From assembly GCA_022316685.1 (NCBI GenBank), contig JAKJHU010000005.1, forward strand, positions 10,580,707-10,644,706: DNA of 64,000 bases, in the 5' to 3' direction. The notes beneath the pieces are model-generated. The model did no database searches. It was not told the DNA's origin and worked only from the letters and a program-made list of their open reading frames with translations. A program made the translations under genes and the position numbers. This DNA is from Progne subis subis. Taxonomy: Eukaryota; Chordata; Aves; Passeriformes; Hirundinidae. Shown here piece after piece: positions 27,056 to 39,809 of this stretch (the first letter of the stretch is position 1; each line of letters starts with the position of its first letter).

Positions 27056-27733
27056 TGTTGAGGGTTAAGTTCTCCTGTAGAATTTTTCCCCCCCATGAGT
27101 TGCTAGATTTTTAAGTAGGGGTAGTTAAGCGGTGCTTAACCTGACAAAAGAAGTTGATCACTTGGTTTTGGGGGAGGGAGGAGGCTCCCAGGAGAACTAA
27201 GGAGTGGTCCCACTTCTCTTGGTTTTTTTCCCGGGGAGGATGGTCGGGCTACAGAGTAGCTGCCTGGAGTCCACAGCTAACGGAGGAGTCTGGTCCTGGG
27301 AATTCTATCATCTGTTGGAGTGCCCAGGAATTCGGAGTTTCTTCGTTACCCTGCTGGATGTTGGGTCAGCCCGGGGTCCAGCCGCTGCGGGTTCTCCGGC
27401 ACTGCCCACTCCATCTGCCAGAGCACCCCCCTGCCTGCTGAGGACAATCCACCGCTTCCAGCTTGCAGCCATCAGCGCCGGGAGCTTCCACCGTTTTCCC
27501 TCAGGGTTCTTGGTTCTGTTTTACTGTTATTATAAGTGCTGTTGTTGTTTGTCTGTCCTGTTATATTTACTAGTAAAGGACTGTTATTCCTTTTCCCTAT
27601 AGCTCTGACTGAAAGTTTTTTTTTTTAATCTTCTAAATTATAATAACACGGAGGGAAAGATTTGAATTCCTTATTTCCTGGAGAGGCTTGCCTCTCCTTA
27701 GCAGACAACTGTCTTTTTTTTCAAACCAAGACA
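27056..27733 (+). mobile_element. Probable solo LTR of an endogenous retrovirus (about 678 bp)
   Basis: The block begins tgttgagggttaag and ends ccaagaca, that is TG...CA. It is flanked by caaca on the left and caacg on the right, a four-of-five match for a 5-bp target duplication. It is more GC-rich than the flanks, with a pyrimidine-rich middle and a T-rich 3-prime third. The text resembles ERVL-type LTRs I recall from songbird genomes. No retroviral gene or second LTR copy is present, so it is best read as a solo LTR. Open frames inside (up to 132 codons, 27204-27602) are incidental. Orientation is assigned from general layout and is less certain. Confidence 0.65.
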
Positions 27734-28339
27734 CAACGTCAGGATAATTCTCTCAATTCAAACTAATTCAATCACACAAAGAGCATCAAGCAAGTATTTC
27801 TCCTACTAATACCAGACAAAAAAGCAGCAGCTGTTGTAGACAGCAAGTTGGCATCACCCATCTTTCCTATGCTCCCTGTCTTCTATTGCATTCTCTAATA
27901 CACTCCCTATCTCTCCCATACCTGCAGAGCTTTGACTTTTGGTTTCCAGTGACATTACAACCAGATGGAAGTGCCTCATTTGCAAATGGAGCTTTCACTT
28001 TCTTAGGTATGATATCCACCAAGGAATTATTATTACTAAGAAGAAATTATTGTGCTGCAGCTAAAGAATGGCAAATCTATAATGGCATTTATATTTCTTG
28101 AGAAAAACTGCCAACTCACAATAGGGGCTGCAGGTTACAGAGGGGGGAAAAGAACAGCAAATGAGTTCTGGGAGACAGAAAACACCATCCAAATTCTTCA
28201 TGCTTCTCTAGTCTAAACAATAAAAGCGAGCTCTCCTCCTAGAAGGGCTGGAGCATCCTTCAGATACCTGAGGGACAGCTGTCATGTAAAACCTCTCTGT
28301 CACAGGTTTAATTTTAAACTAGGCAGAAACACTACTCAG
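27734..28339. other. Spacer between two LTR-like blocks
   Basis: About 600 bp of intron sequence without a repeat or gene that I recognise. Confidence 0.5.
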
Positions 28340-29859
28340 TGTAGTGGTTTTACGTTTACTTAATTTTGGTCTTGGTACTTACTCTTTTTGTGAGAGAGAA
28401 GACTAGGAGAAAAACAAAGCAGGCTTAACTTTAAAATTAACAAATAGTTTATTAACTTACACTAAAAGAATAGAAAAACAGAAAGTTGGAAAAAACCTAA
28501 AATGGAATGAAACTTCAAAAACTTTTCCCTCTCTTTACAAACTGTTACACTTTCTTACAAAACAACATAAAGAGACAAAACTTGTAATTTTTAGTCAGTT
28601 TCACTATCTGATAATAGTCTTTCATCAATTTATTAAGGGAAGAATATCTTTTTGAATCATGGATCCCACTGACAACTTAGAACAGTTCTCTTGTGGGTTT
28701 TAAACTGTCACAAAAACAACCACCTGGAGAAACCTGCCTTTGTGACCCTCCCAGGAGCAGCTTTCTAAGCTGTTTATGGGTCATGGGTCTTAGACTTTTG
28801 CATATTAGGGTGTTACTTTTTAAAGATGAATAACTCCAAAGCAAAAGATTTTTCACCTCAAGTTACAGAGATATCTTCTCACTTTTTCACTAGCGCAGGG
28901 AGCTTTTCATCTTTATCTCTGTTCAAGCATTTTATAGGATATTACTTAGTTCATCACAAACACTTTTGCTTAAATCTACACACAAATTAAAACAATCATC
29001 TCCCCAAATGCATATCTTTCCCATAATTTAAAGGAATGACTTAAATATAGAGTTTATTTCCATGGCTCAAGTAAGAATAGAACAACTAGCTCTTCAACCC
29101 TCTGTCTTAATAGTCTTTTCACTCTTGCTTTACTGACTTTATCCTGCCGTTCTTTATGTTCACTCTGTCTTTTCTTACTCTCTCAGAGAAGGGCTGAGCT
29201 CTGGAAGCTTCATGCTGCTAAGAAAGAGTTAAATCTACTTAGAGTCTTTGTTTTTCCCTCTGTGGCTCCTGGTGTTAGATGTTTCAAGGCCGAGCTGATG
29301 AAGGAGGAAGAACTCACAGAAACATCAGAGATCGGAGCACCCAAGCAGTCCAGAATCACAGAAACCAGGCGAGATCATAAATGCCTTCTCAGCTCACCCT
29401 TCAGTGCAAATTGGAGTGGCTTCAGCCCAAATAGTGTCCATAACTCTTATCAGGGGCCTGGCAGAGATCTCTCCCCGCTCCAGAGAAATCTGAAGAAAGT
29501 AGCTGTTAAAAACAGCAACTTCCCCTTCCTCCCCCTTCACCTGGGAGCCGATGGAATCCGGCCAGGCCTCAGGCCAGATCCCCCCCAAAAAGTGGGGAGC
29601 AGCAGGCCCAGCTCGATGTTACCTGTCTCTCTCTGGCCAAAGGAAGAAGGAAAAGACCCCACCTACAGGAAATCAAGGGGTTTTATATTGTACTTCCCAA
29701 AGTCACAGCTAACAATTTCAGTGGTCAAAATAGATGTCAATATTCTAACTAACTCTCTAATAGGTCTCTGTCTCTTCCAAAGCAATTCCTAAGTCCTGAC
29801 CTGGAGAATTATTTTACATTCTTTTATAACTAAAAACGAAACTGTAGTAACCCATGACA
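28340..29859 (-). mobile_element. Probable LTR-type retroelement sequence, minus orientation (about 1.5 kb)
   Basis: Read on the minus strand the block starts TGTCATGGGTTACT and ends AAACCACTACA, giving TG...CA ends. An AATAAA polyadenylation-type hexamer lies at 28453-28448, about 110 bp before the 3-prime end, as expected for an LTR. Just outside its 5-prime end the minus strand reads a purine-rich run (aaggg then agag), like the polypurine tract that precedes a 3-prime LTR. No matching target duplication was found, which fits a partial copy with some internal sequence attached on the right. The length is long for an LTR, so it may be composite. A 176-codon open frame on the plus strand (29262-29792) is antisense to it and not a recognisable gene. 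Confidence 0.55.
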
Positions 29860-29990
29860 CTCTCCCTTGCCTCGAGATAAGCTTTGGTCAGCGGCGCCCT
29901 GCACCGAGGGCACAGCAGCTGCTCACAGCCCCCGAGGGTTCGGCCGCTGCCACCGACATAGCCTTCCACTGCCACTCACACATCCTCTAC
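29860..29990 (-). mobile_element. GC-rich flank, possible internal 3-prime end of the same retroelement
   Basis: Directly upstream (minus sense) of the LTR-like block lies a purine-rich run and then a GC-rich segment (29880-29960) unlike the AT-rich intron. It contains no coding remnant that I can identify. The right boundary is a guess based on composition. Confidence 0.3.
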
Positions 29991-30713
29991 ACCAGGACCC
30001 TACATTTTTACTGAAAGAAGTGTATTAGTCTGCAGCTGCTGTCATCTCGCTTGTTCTGCTCTTTGAAAAGGAGTTTTAATATCTTTTTTATTTTTTTAAG
30101 CTTACAATCTGATTTCATGGTATAACACTGTCAGTAAGCTAAGCATGTCACCTGGGGACTTAGCCTTGTGCTAAATGAAATCAGAGGTAGGGCTGGACCA
30201 GCAAGAAAGTGCTGACCTTAATGGAGATGAAAGGTCCATGTGCAACTCTGTATTTTTTTCTGACCACAGACTTCTCTGTGGCTTTCAGGCGAAACCCTAC
30301 TCCAAATCCCTAACCCAAACACCTCAGGTAAAGCTCTGAAGTTAAGTACAACGTAAGAATACATTAGAAGCTCGGTGCCATTTTGTTGGAGGTACTTGCT
30401 CTAATTCTTTCCCCTTTTCTCCTTGGCGTTTGTTTTCATAATGCTCAGGGCACACACCAGGCTGACAAAGACTTGGATCACCCGTGCAGCTGCAGAAACA
30501 GGAATGGCCAGGTAGGAGCAGCACAGCTCACCAGCAACAACCCTCTGAGTACGTGCAAGGGAGGTATCCATCCCCCAGTGCTCACTTCTCTATGTGTGAG
30601 TGGCTGGTAGCCTCTGCCAGAAACAGTGTGGGACGAATTCTCACCCACTGGGAAGAATGTTGATGCTCCCCATCAAGTTCTGTTTATTTGCTTTGCAGAT
30701 GAATGACAAACAT

Positions 30714-30811
30714 ACCTATTTTTAAAGGGTATCTTGAGGTTGGCATCCAACCCACCACATATACTTATTTCTGAAAGGTATCATATGGTTGGCATCCTAT
30801 CCCCAATGGAT
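30714..30811. repeat. Diverged direct duplication, 2 x 49 bp
   Basis: Both copies share ggttggcatcc at a spacing of 49 bp (30738 and 30787), with similar preceding text (ttaaagggtatc versus ctgaaaggtatc). The copies differ at roughly a fifth of positions by eye. Confidence 0.7.
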
Positions 30812-33800
30812 GCCAGTCTGATCTTTAAAAGCTTAAGGGAATTATTTTGGTGAACAGACAATGGCAAAATAAAATTCTTTTGAGAGCTGCTCTGAGGAAT
30901 GAATGCCTTTAGTGTAAGATGTTGTCTTAAAAATACCTAGACTGTCATCATCTCACTGAATACATTTAGGGGCCTTGATAGTAAACTGCCAAGATGAGGA
31001 CTCAGAAAATCTCTAAAGCTTTACAAGTCTCCTTAAGTGATACACTTCATTTTAGGAAATACACCCTCCTCAGTGTCTATTAGTCCCAAGGATTTGCCAC
31101 ACAACCATTTTATTTGTTCACAGAACACAAAATGTGTTATGTTATTGCCTGCTTTAGAGAAAAACATGCCCAAGACTCCTCACAGGTACCAAACAAGAAG
31201 TATAATGCTCCCATGAATGAAGTGGCTCATAGTTCTAAAGGAATTACTCTTTTCACTTTGGACTCTCCATATTTAATTGTGACTTCAGACAACCACAATT
31301 ATGGGAGACATTAAAAAAACCTCACACATAGCTGCAGCCAAAGTATAACACATATGTTCGGGCAGCAGCAGATTTGACAGATCAGAACAGAAATGTGAGA
31401 AAAATAACAGGTGATATGAATCTAACATGGATGAGAAGATGTTGGTATCTAGCTGCTGGTTCTCAGGAAAGTTTGTCAACTATTCCTTCAAGGGCTGTTA
31501 AAGAATATTGTTGGTTATGATGTGAAGGAAAATAACTAAGGCATGAAAAATTAAGACTTAACCACCCATATGCACAAGAGAGCTGTGCATTATTATGTTC
31601 TAGGAAGGGAAATTGGTGGAGGTCTGCTCCTTTCCAATCTTGCAGACAACAGTGTGACAGTGAGAAGGTCTACGGTGTGCTTTTGACTCCCTTCACAAGG
31701 ATTCTCAAGTCCCAAAAGCTCTTTCACAGGAAAGACAGCTATTTACACAGAAAAATAATTTTTAAATTATGCCACACCCAGTTCCATTGAGGCAAATTCC
31801 TTTACAGCATACACATTACTACCCCGGTCTCTTGTCAGTGGTCATCCTGTACTCAGGCTGTAAGATACATCTGTTTAATTCCCATACATACTCCCTATAA
31901 ATGCAAGGGCAAGTCTAAGTTAAATAAAAATAAATCAAAACTGAATGTTAGTAAGGATGAGCAAAGGATAAAATAGTACTTTCACCACCTTCCTTTGTAA
32001 GAAAAGGATTTCACTTTGTTGTAGTTTCCATACAGATAAAACACTGTAATAAAGAAAGCAGAGACAACTATTCTAGCTAAAGATGACCAAGAACAATATA
32101 GTTCCCCCTCTCTCCAGCAAATCACTGACCAGCACCATTAGGAAAGGTTCATTCCTGTTAAAATAAGACACATGCAATAACTTTGCTGAACTGGAAGTTC
32201 CTTGGGTTTGAGCATCTATGGTGGAATATTTTCCCACAAGAAAGAAGGAAAAACCAAAAAACCAGTAGATTTAAAATCTCTGGTATTTAGTCTACATTAA
32301 ATTAAAAGTACATGAGCCTATTGCTCATTTAACTAACATTTGATAAAATTACATTACAGATGGTATAAATCAGAACCATTTCAAAACCCTCCACATTTAC
32401 ATTCACTTTTGGACTGAGTATGCAAAGCTCATTGTAAATTAACCTCATGCTTTAAGAACTAAAATAACACTCACTGACTTCCACCAATGCCTCATCAGCG
32501 CTATATGAATTCAGAGTCCATGCACATCTTTGTTAGAAGTTTTGAGGGAAGAAAAGATTCAACCAAAAAACCCCAAGCATGAAGCAGATTTAAAATACTA
32601 TCTTTTTTTTAACCTGGCTAAAAATAGAGAAAAATATTGGATGCAGAGATATAGAAACCTTGTAAGAGAATCTATGGTTCTTCTTGTCTCTCTATGGCTC
32701 TTCCTTTTAAAAATATCCAAAATAAAGGAGCACCAAGTGATTACATTGAAAAACCCTAACTCCACATCTTTAAAAAAAACCCAGAAAATTAAAGAAAAAA
32801 ACCCAACAGCAAAAACCAAAACAAAACAGAGGAGGCAGGTTAACAATAAACACTACTGAAAACCATTCCAACTTAGAATCATCTAGCTCCACTCTACTTT
32901 CTAACTGCAGTTCCTGAGGAATTCCTGCACTATCTTCCCACCTTGTAAATGGTATCTTGTTCAGGAATGCCCCCAGGACAATGTATTGCTGGAAAAAGCC
33001 AGGGAAGTGACTATGACAGACACACTCTCCCTTATACTCAATCTTCCCAATTCGATGGCTAAGAATTCCTGATCAAGTGTTCATATAATAGTGAAATATA
33101 ATTTTATAACTTTCCATGCATATATTAATCACAAACAAATTATTCAAAAAAGAAAAAAAAAAACAAAAACCAACAAACCCCTACTAGGAAATTTTAAAAG
33201 AAAACTCTTAAAAATGTAATGTAAATTCTGTTATATAAAACTGTGCTAGTTAACAAGAGGAAGGAGGTAACACAAGTTCTTCACTTTCTGGAGTTTATTC
33301 TGAGAAGTGCCAGAAAAATAATGGTGTCTCACGACCACAGACAGAGGATCTGCCCATATCAAATACACTAAGTCTGTCTATCTCAAATATACCAAGGTGA
33401 CAGATCATTTTTTGTTTGTCAGATATTCAAACTCATACAGCACAACAACTAAGTAACATTATTCCAGGTTTCTGAGCATCATCATTAGCATTTGTGGTGG
33501 ACATTTTATAATCAGAAGCTTATCAGTGACTCTCTTCATGATTTTATAGGTTAGACTATAATTTAGCTTGAACCTGCTAAGCTGAAATCCCTGTACAAGT
33601 CCACCAAAAAAGTCTCAGATAGAACCTGACTGCAGCACAAAATTTCTGCAAGCCCTCCCTAAGGAGATGAACTTCAATCTTTAAGAGATACAATCAAAAC
33701 TTAATTTTTGTCAGCAATGTAAACAGAAAAGACCTTGAAATTCACATGGAGTGTTAGTGAGTGTCCAAGCATTATTTCTTCAAGAGCTACAATACGTCCA

Positions 33801-35831
33801 ACCCTAATTATTTTTTTTCAAACACAAGTAACTAAAAATAATCCAAACTTCAGAAGAAGCACAGCTCAGCTCTTCAAATCTATTATGATCTCTCAGGTGA
33901 TAATAGCTGTGCACTAATGTAATTAGGCTGAGTTATAGGGTGGATTTGAGACAGATGGTACAGATGGGCACTTCACAGCTGAAGTGGGACTACTTTGCTA
34001 CCTGAAATACCCAACTATTGTTATCCCAGTCATCAAGTCCACCCATATGGCCTCTGTGTGAGTTACACGCCATTACGAACATTTTTGTCCGCCAGAGGAA
34101 TACTGGTGACCTTGAATTAGTCACATATACTGAGAAAAGAAAGCATTTATATAATTTTCACTGGGGTGCCTGGACTGTCTTTGTGTGACTCATGGAGACT
34201 GCACACCCCTGCTCCTTTTGTGGGATTGAAGAAATTCCACCACGTTGTTTTGCAAAGGTAGGACACCTGCTTTAACTTCCAGCACAAGGTCACTACCCGA
34301 ACCCCATCTGCTGGCTGCCTCAGTGGGGTCATTCACACAATGCTCAGCTAGGGGCATTTAGGACTGTGTAATTGCTGAGATGGACATTGAAAACAATGTG
34401 GAACATGAAATAGTGTCTACTTCCAAGAAGGACAATGTAAGGGAGTGACTGGTCAGTAAAACAGGGAATGCAGGAAGGGCAGAACAGCCACTCAGCACCT
34501 GCACCTCTCAGGACAGAAAGGCAGAAAGAGGAGAACTAAATTAACAACACAATAACAAAAAAATCCCATTATTTACATGCAAGACATTTAGCTTAGCATA
34601 TTAGAATAGATAAGACAACAAAGACCTACCAAGAATTATTTTGTTAATATATACACATATATATTACCCCCATTGGAGGCTCTGATTCAGGCTTGGGACC
34701 CACTTGGCCCACTTAATTTGCAATAATATGATACAAACTTCTGACAATGAGAATACCAGATAAAGAAATGCCATACTCTAAGAAATGCCAAATAGTGGAT
34801 TTTGAGAACGGTGCCCTTGCTTTGGCTGGCCTGCAATTCTGCACAGACTGTTTTCAGAGCAAACCTCTCTGAAGAAGTTTTATCTATGTTTGCTGTTGCT
34901 CCAGGAAATAAAACTGTATCATGATGCAGTTGGCCAAGTGACCAATAATTTTACTTGCCTGACTTTTCAGAGAACACAAGGGAGCTATAAATACAGGATT
35001 GAATTAGTTACTCAGACAGAAGGCTAGTAACAGGCAAAAAAGCACACATCACTGCTATTGTTTTTTACCACTGTGGCACACGGATGTCTCAACTAAAACT
35101 GAGCCCCATGTTGTGGGAACTGCACATCTTTAATCAAGTACAGCCTTTGGAGTTTTTAGGCTTGAAGACAAAGCAAAAACCAGGCTAGGGAAGGTCTTCA
35201 GGGAAGGTTTGGTCTACAGAACTGTAAAATGACTCTATTAGCCTTAAGAGGGGTAATCTATAGGTTGGGAACGTAACCCCTGGGCACCCCAATGGGATAT
35301 AAGGGTCACCATGAAACTGTCAGATTGCTGGCAATAAGGGTGATATGTAACACACATCTAACTAAGGACAACATTACACCTTATCTAATGCAAATATCAA
35401 CAAATGTATTGATTACCAGTGGTTCAGACAGCAGTTTTCAAGGAACTGAGGTAAAACGGTCTTGCAGAGACCAATGAGCAACAATATTCAGCCTTCAACA
35501 ACCCAACAAGTAAATAACCACAGACTAGAGACGGAAGTCGTCTGATCTGTACCCGAGAGCATGAGCCAGCTAGTTTATATCCACTGCATCACTGGAAAGT
35601 AATTTTTATAGTCTAGTTTATCCTTTGCTTCACGCAAAAAAAAAGAAAGAGGAAAAGCAGTAGGTACAAATATTTCTGTTCTTTTCTTTCCTCTCAGTAA
35701 AATCCTTAAGAAAATTTCACCAGGCAAAATGAGCAGATGTTCTCTAGCTCAAGTCACTTGCATGTCAGTGAGCATATGAAATATTTAATGTTTCAAATAC
35801 ATTGCTAGGGTCATAATTAGTGGCACGGGGA

Positions 35832-36228
35832 CTAGTTGGAGGCTTGTCACTAGTGGGGTCCTCCAAGGCTCAATACTGGGCACAGTGTTGTTTAACTTGT
35901 TCATGAGTGACTTGGACAAAGGAACAGATGCCTCTTTGGAGATGTCACACAAAGCTGGGAGGAGTGGCTGATAGCCCAGAGGTCTGCGCAGCCCTTCAGA
36001 AGGACTTGGTGGGCTGGAAAGAGCCAATGCAGGGTCCTGCCCCTCAAGAAGAATAACCTCAGGTACCAGCACAGGCTGGAGGTTGACCTGCTGGGAAGCA
36101 GCTCTGCAGAGAAGGATCTGGGTGTCCTGGTAGACAACAAGCTGTCCATGAGCCAGCAGTGTGTCCTCATGACCAAGAAGGCCATGGCATCCTGGGGAGA
36201 ATTAGGAAGAGCATTGCCAGCTGGTCTC
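35832..36228 (+). mobile_element. CR1 LINE fragment, end of reverse transcriptase region
   Basis: The plus-strand text follows the CR1 ORF2 region: ggctcaatactgggcacag, then a frame reading SDLDKGTDAS, a segment with aaagctgggaggagtggctg, then gagaaggatctgggtgtcct and gacaacaagctgtccatgag. It is 5-prime and 3-prime truncated and lacks a few dozen bases around the FADD-type active-site region, with frameshifts. It is dead LINE sequence and not a host gene. Overlapping minus-strand open frames (35785-36072 and 35901-36260) are shadows. Confidence 0.85.
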
Positions 36229-39200
36229 TGACTGTCACAGTCCAATGAACTCAAACTCAAGAGCAGAAAACACTGACCCCTTATTAAGCGTCCACAGCAT
36301 TACTTCAGACGACTGGAGAAAATACGTGCCTTCATTCTATGCATGATTTTAATTTCTTTATGATTTACAGATTTTAAAGTAAGTAAAGTAAGTTTTTATC
36401 CTTCCTAAAAGTTTTAAAGCACGGAAAGCAATCCAAGTTTTGAGATATGATATTAGCGGCAAATTATAAAATAAAAGAATGCATACCAGCAAAGTAGTCA
36501 TGCAAAGGGTCAGCAAGTACTGGAATGACATGAAAAAACAAGGAAGGTACGATATTATTAAATGTTCCCAGTAAGAAATAGGATGAAATTCAGGAAACCG
36601 CATTTTAGGTTAAATATCAAGTAAAGCTTTCAGCAACGAAAGGAATAGTTGAACAGTCTTCTAAAAGAAAAGGTGGAATGAAGCCAACCTTTGGAAACAC
36701 TTCATACAAATTTTCACATAGTTGTGAAAGGTGTATCACAGGGAACTTTCTTTAACTGCCACAGGTTATTGCAGTTCAGTGGTTCTGTTATTAAAACACT
36801 GTTTTCTTATTCATTAACTGAGAGTTAAAAAAAAAAATTGTGGTTTATTAATGAACATAAATTATTTTAATTTTCTAAAGTTTTTACAGAACAGTATCAT
36901 TTCAAAGCTCATTTCAGTGCTGAAGTGTTGCACATATATGGACTAAAGACGTTATTTCAGGATAAGCATGTGATAAAGTCCTATTCTATGCAGGAGGGTA
37001 AAGAGGAATCATCTGTGTCTTTCTATAACTATGATTAAATCACATTTTTGTGTCTGTCTGTAGTCTGACAGTAGAGGTGATGGCTGTCTAGATGGTCCGC
37101 CAGCTATTTTCATGTCTGCAAGCAATTAGTCATTCCAGTAAGTTTTGCTCTGTGTGTGCTCGTTACACTTTGAAACGTTAGTCTGCTTACACTTCCAGAG
37201 CACAATATTTCCTACAGAGCAATGGAGTGAAACAGCCCAGGAAACATTAACTTTCTCAGAAACCTTTAATAATTAGAGCAGTGACACCACTAGCATGATG
37301 ATCAAACAGCTCTACTCGGAAATTGTTTGCTCGTATCAAGCAGCTAGTGGTCTTGGGAGAGAGACCAGTTGTATGGGTGGTTCTGAGTGCATCACATCGT
37401 AACAGAGAAATCAGGCAGTCTCCCTCTCTCCAAAAACAGGGAGATGGAGTGCCAGGGTCACAGATCAAAAGCATGGAATCAACACTGGGACCCTAGATCC
37501 AACAGAGAGTGATTTTCACTAAGTTCTTTATGTAGTACCAAAGAGTACTCTGTGCTGGACTCGAGGATACCACAGGGACCATCGAGTACCTCAACATTCA
37601 GATGCAGGAGTGAAGGAGCCCCAGAAAGCTGACTGAAGAGCAAGCTCAGCTAGCACAGGGCAGGAGATGAAGGTGAGCTGAGAAGGCTCCAGCTAAGCAT
37701 CCCCAAACAGTGGAGCACAGAGATCCCACAGCCACAGCTCTCACCTACTAGCTTCCTCCATCATCCACTAACCCAGAGCTTCAGCTGGAAGCTGGATACG
37801 CAGCTCATGGCAACCACTGCCTCCTCCTGCTTTGCCCAACCCCCAGAAGTATTTCAGCAAAACTCCACATCAGCACCATCCACATCCTTGCAGTTTTATC
37901 CTGCTTTGCCATAATTTCTATACCGTAATTCCTTCAAAGTTTCTACATTTCTGTACAAAATACCGACAAAAACGTTGTGCCCAAGTATCCATGATGCTCA
38001 CACCTGACCACTGCTTGGCATGAGCCATGGCAGGGCAACCTGCCTGGCCTGCAGCCACGCTCCCAACCATCCTGACACTGCATGAATCACCAGACCCCAA
38101 ACTCAGTGTCAGAAGAATGATTTTGCTCCTAACACGTCATTTGCCAAAGCTGATACCTTTGTTGAGCAGGATCAAGTATGATCCAGGGAACCCTGGGCTC
38201 CCTGCAGAGTGAGGGACTGCGGAAGAGGCAGCTACTGAGAAACCTTCAGTGCCCAGCTTCACATCATCTTGAAATATTAGATTTATCAGCACTAAAAATA
38301 AAACCATGTGATGTGGACTCATGCACTGGAGAGTCTGTTGTTAATGCCACAAACCCAATAGGTGAGAGATACTGTAATCATAAGGCAGTCATCTAGAGTT
38401 AATAATCTTATTTGCATTTATGACCCAATTACTTAATGCTACTTTAACAGAAATCATGCCAGCCTTCTTAATCTTTCTAAAATTCTGTTATTATTACTTC
38501 ATGGGCATATGCACAATTCATTAGGCATCGATTTCCCCAAACTCTCAAGTAGGGAGGATTTTTTTCCATACCATTTCACTGATTCCAACCAGCAGGTTTG
38601 TATTATGCTTGCCATTCGAAGGCCAAATATCAGCATTTTCCATTAACATTTTGGAATTATCTTCTGGCAATTAAGCAGAAATTAGTTTCTTTTTTTGCTT
38701 ATACAGCTTTCCCTTCTCATGAGGATTTGCTTTCCAAGGTATTTTCAAACGTCTAACTCATACCTTTGAAATCTGTATACAGCATCATTAATTATTGTTC
38801 AGAATATTTAGAATTATCCTAGAATATCATGTCACTTATAAAAAAGCACAACTCAAGAATAATTACACCAGCTCTGAGCTGAATGTAAGACTGCAGATAC
38901 TGTTCCTGAGGAGGCTACTATCAGGTAGAATGGCAAGAGACTACATGAACTGACTGCTGATACCTTCCAAGTGTCAAATTCATATATAGACAAATATAAT
39001 TTAATCCAACCAAAATCTTGACAAAAATCGAGAATGACAAAAATGAACCACTCATCACTATTTACTCACATAAACGTCACATACTCACACGTATCCATGA
39101 AAACCATGAACACTGAAACTGCCCCAATGAGATGTGCTTTTGCAGGTAAACAAAACCAATAATTTTCTTAGCTTGGGATTGATTATTTCTTTTAACAGTT

Positions 39201-39809
39201 TAACTGAAGACTTCAGGCAAAGACAGCAGTTCCTTACATCATGCCTTCCACTCACTGTAAGTGAAACAAACTCCAGAACCCAAGTGCAGAAAGCTCTCTT
39301 GGTTTAGGGCCTTTTTAAGAAAGAAAGATCTTTTACGCACACATGTAAGGCACATAAGACCAAAAAAAGGCAACTCAACACCTACCCAAATTTAAATCGC
39401 ATCAGTTCCTAACCTCATTATATTTATGTTATCCCACCCCTGAATGCACCTGTTTAGCCACAGATCTTGGCCACTTCAAGAGATGCTGGGAACGACCCCT
39501 ACCTGGGTTAGTCTGTTTCAATGCCTGAAAAGAGACCAAGCCCCTCTGAATGCAGGCACCACCCACACAGGGATGCTCTCTAGATTGCTACTGAGAATCA
39601 GAAGCAATTTCACACCTTGCATACAATTATTAATGAATTGCACCACTAACCTAACAGTATGGTAAGAAGGAAGCACAGCCAGCAACAGAATATGAAGATA
39701 TCCCTGGTAGCTAGTCTTAAAAACTTAAGTCTAATATTCCCTCCAAAACTGGTCAATATGGATTACAGCAGCTGTAAATATTTCTGATATCCATTAAAAT
39801 AACCTTTTA

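Noticed and set aside
27204..27602. 132-codon plus-strand frame
   Set aside because: It lies inside the solo LTR; LTRs are non-coding.
29262..29792. 176-codon plus-strand open frame
   Set aside because: It is antisense to an LTR-like block, has no family resemblance and no supporting signals.
32530..32859. 109-codon plus-strand lysine-rich frame
   Set aside because: It is driven by an A-rich tract; low-complexity translation.
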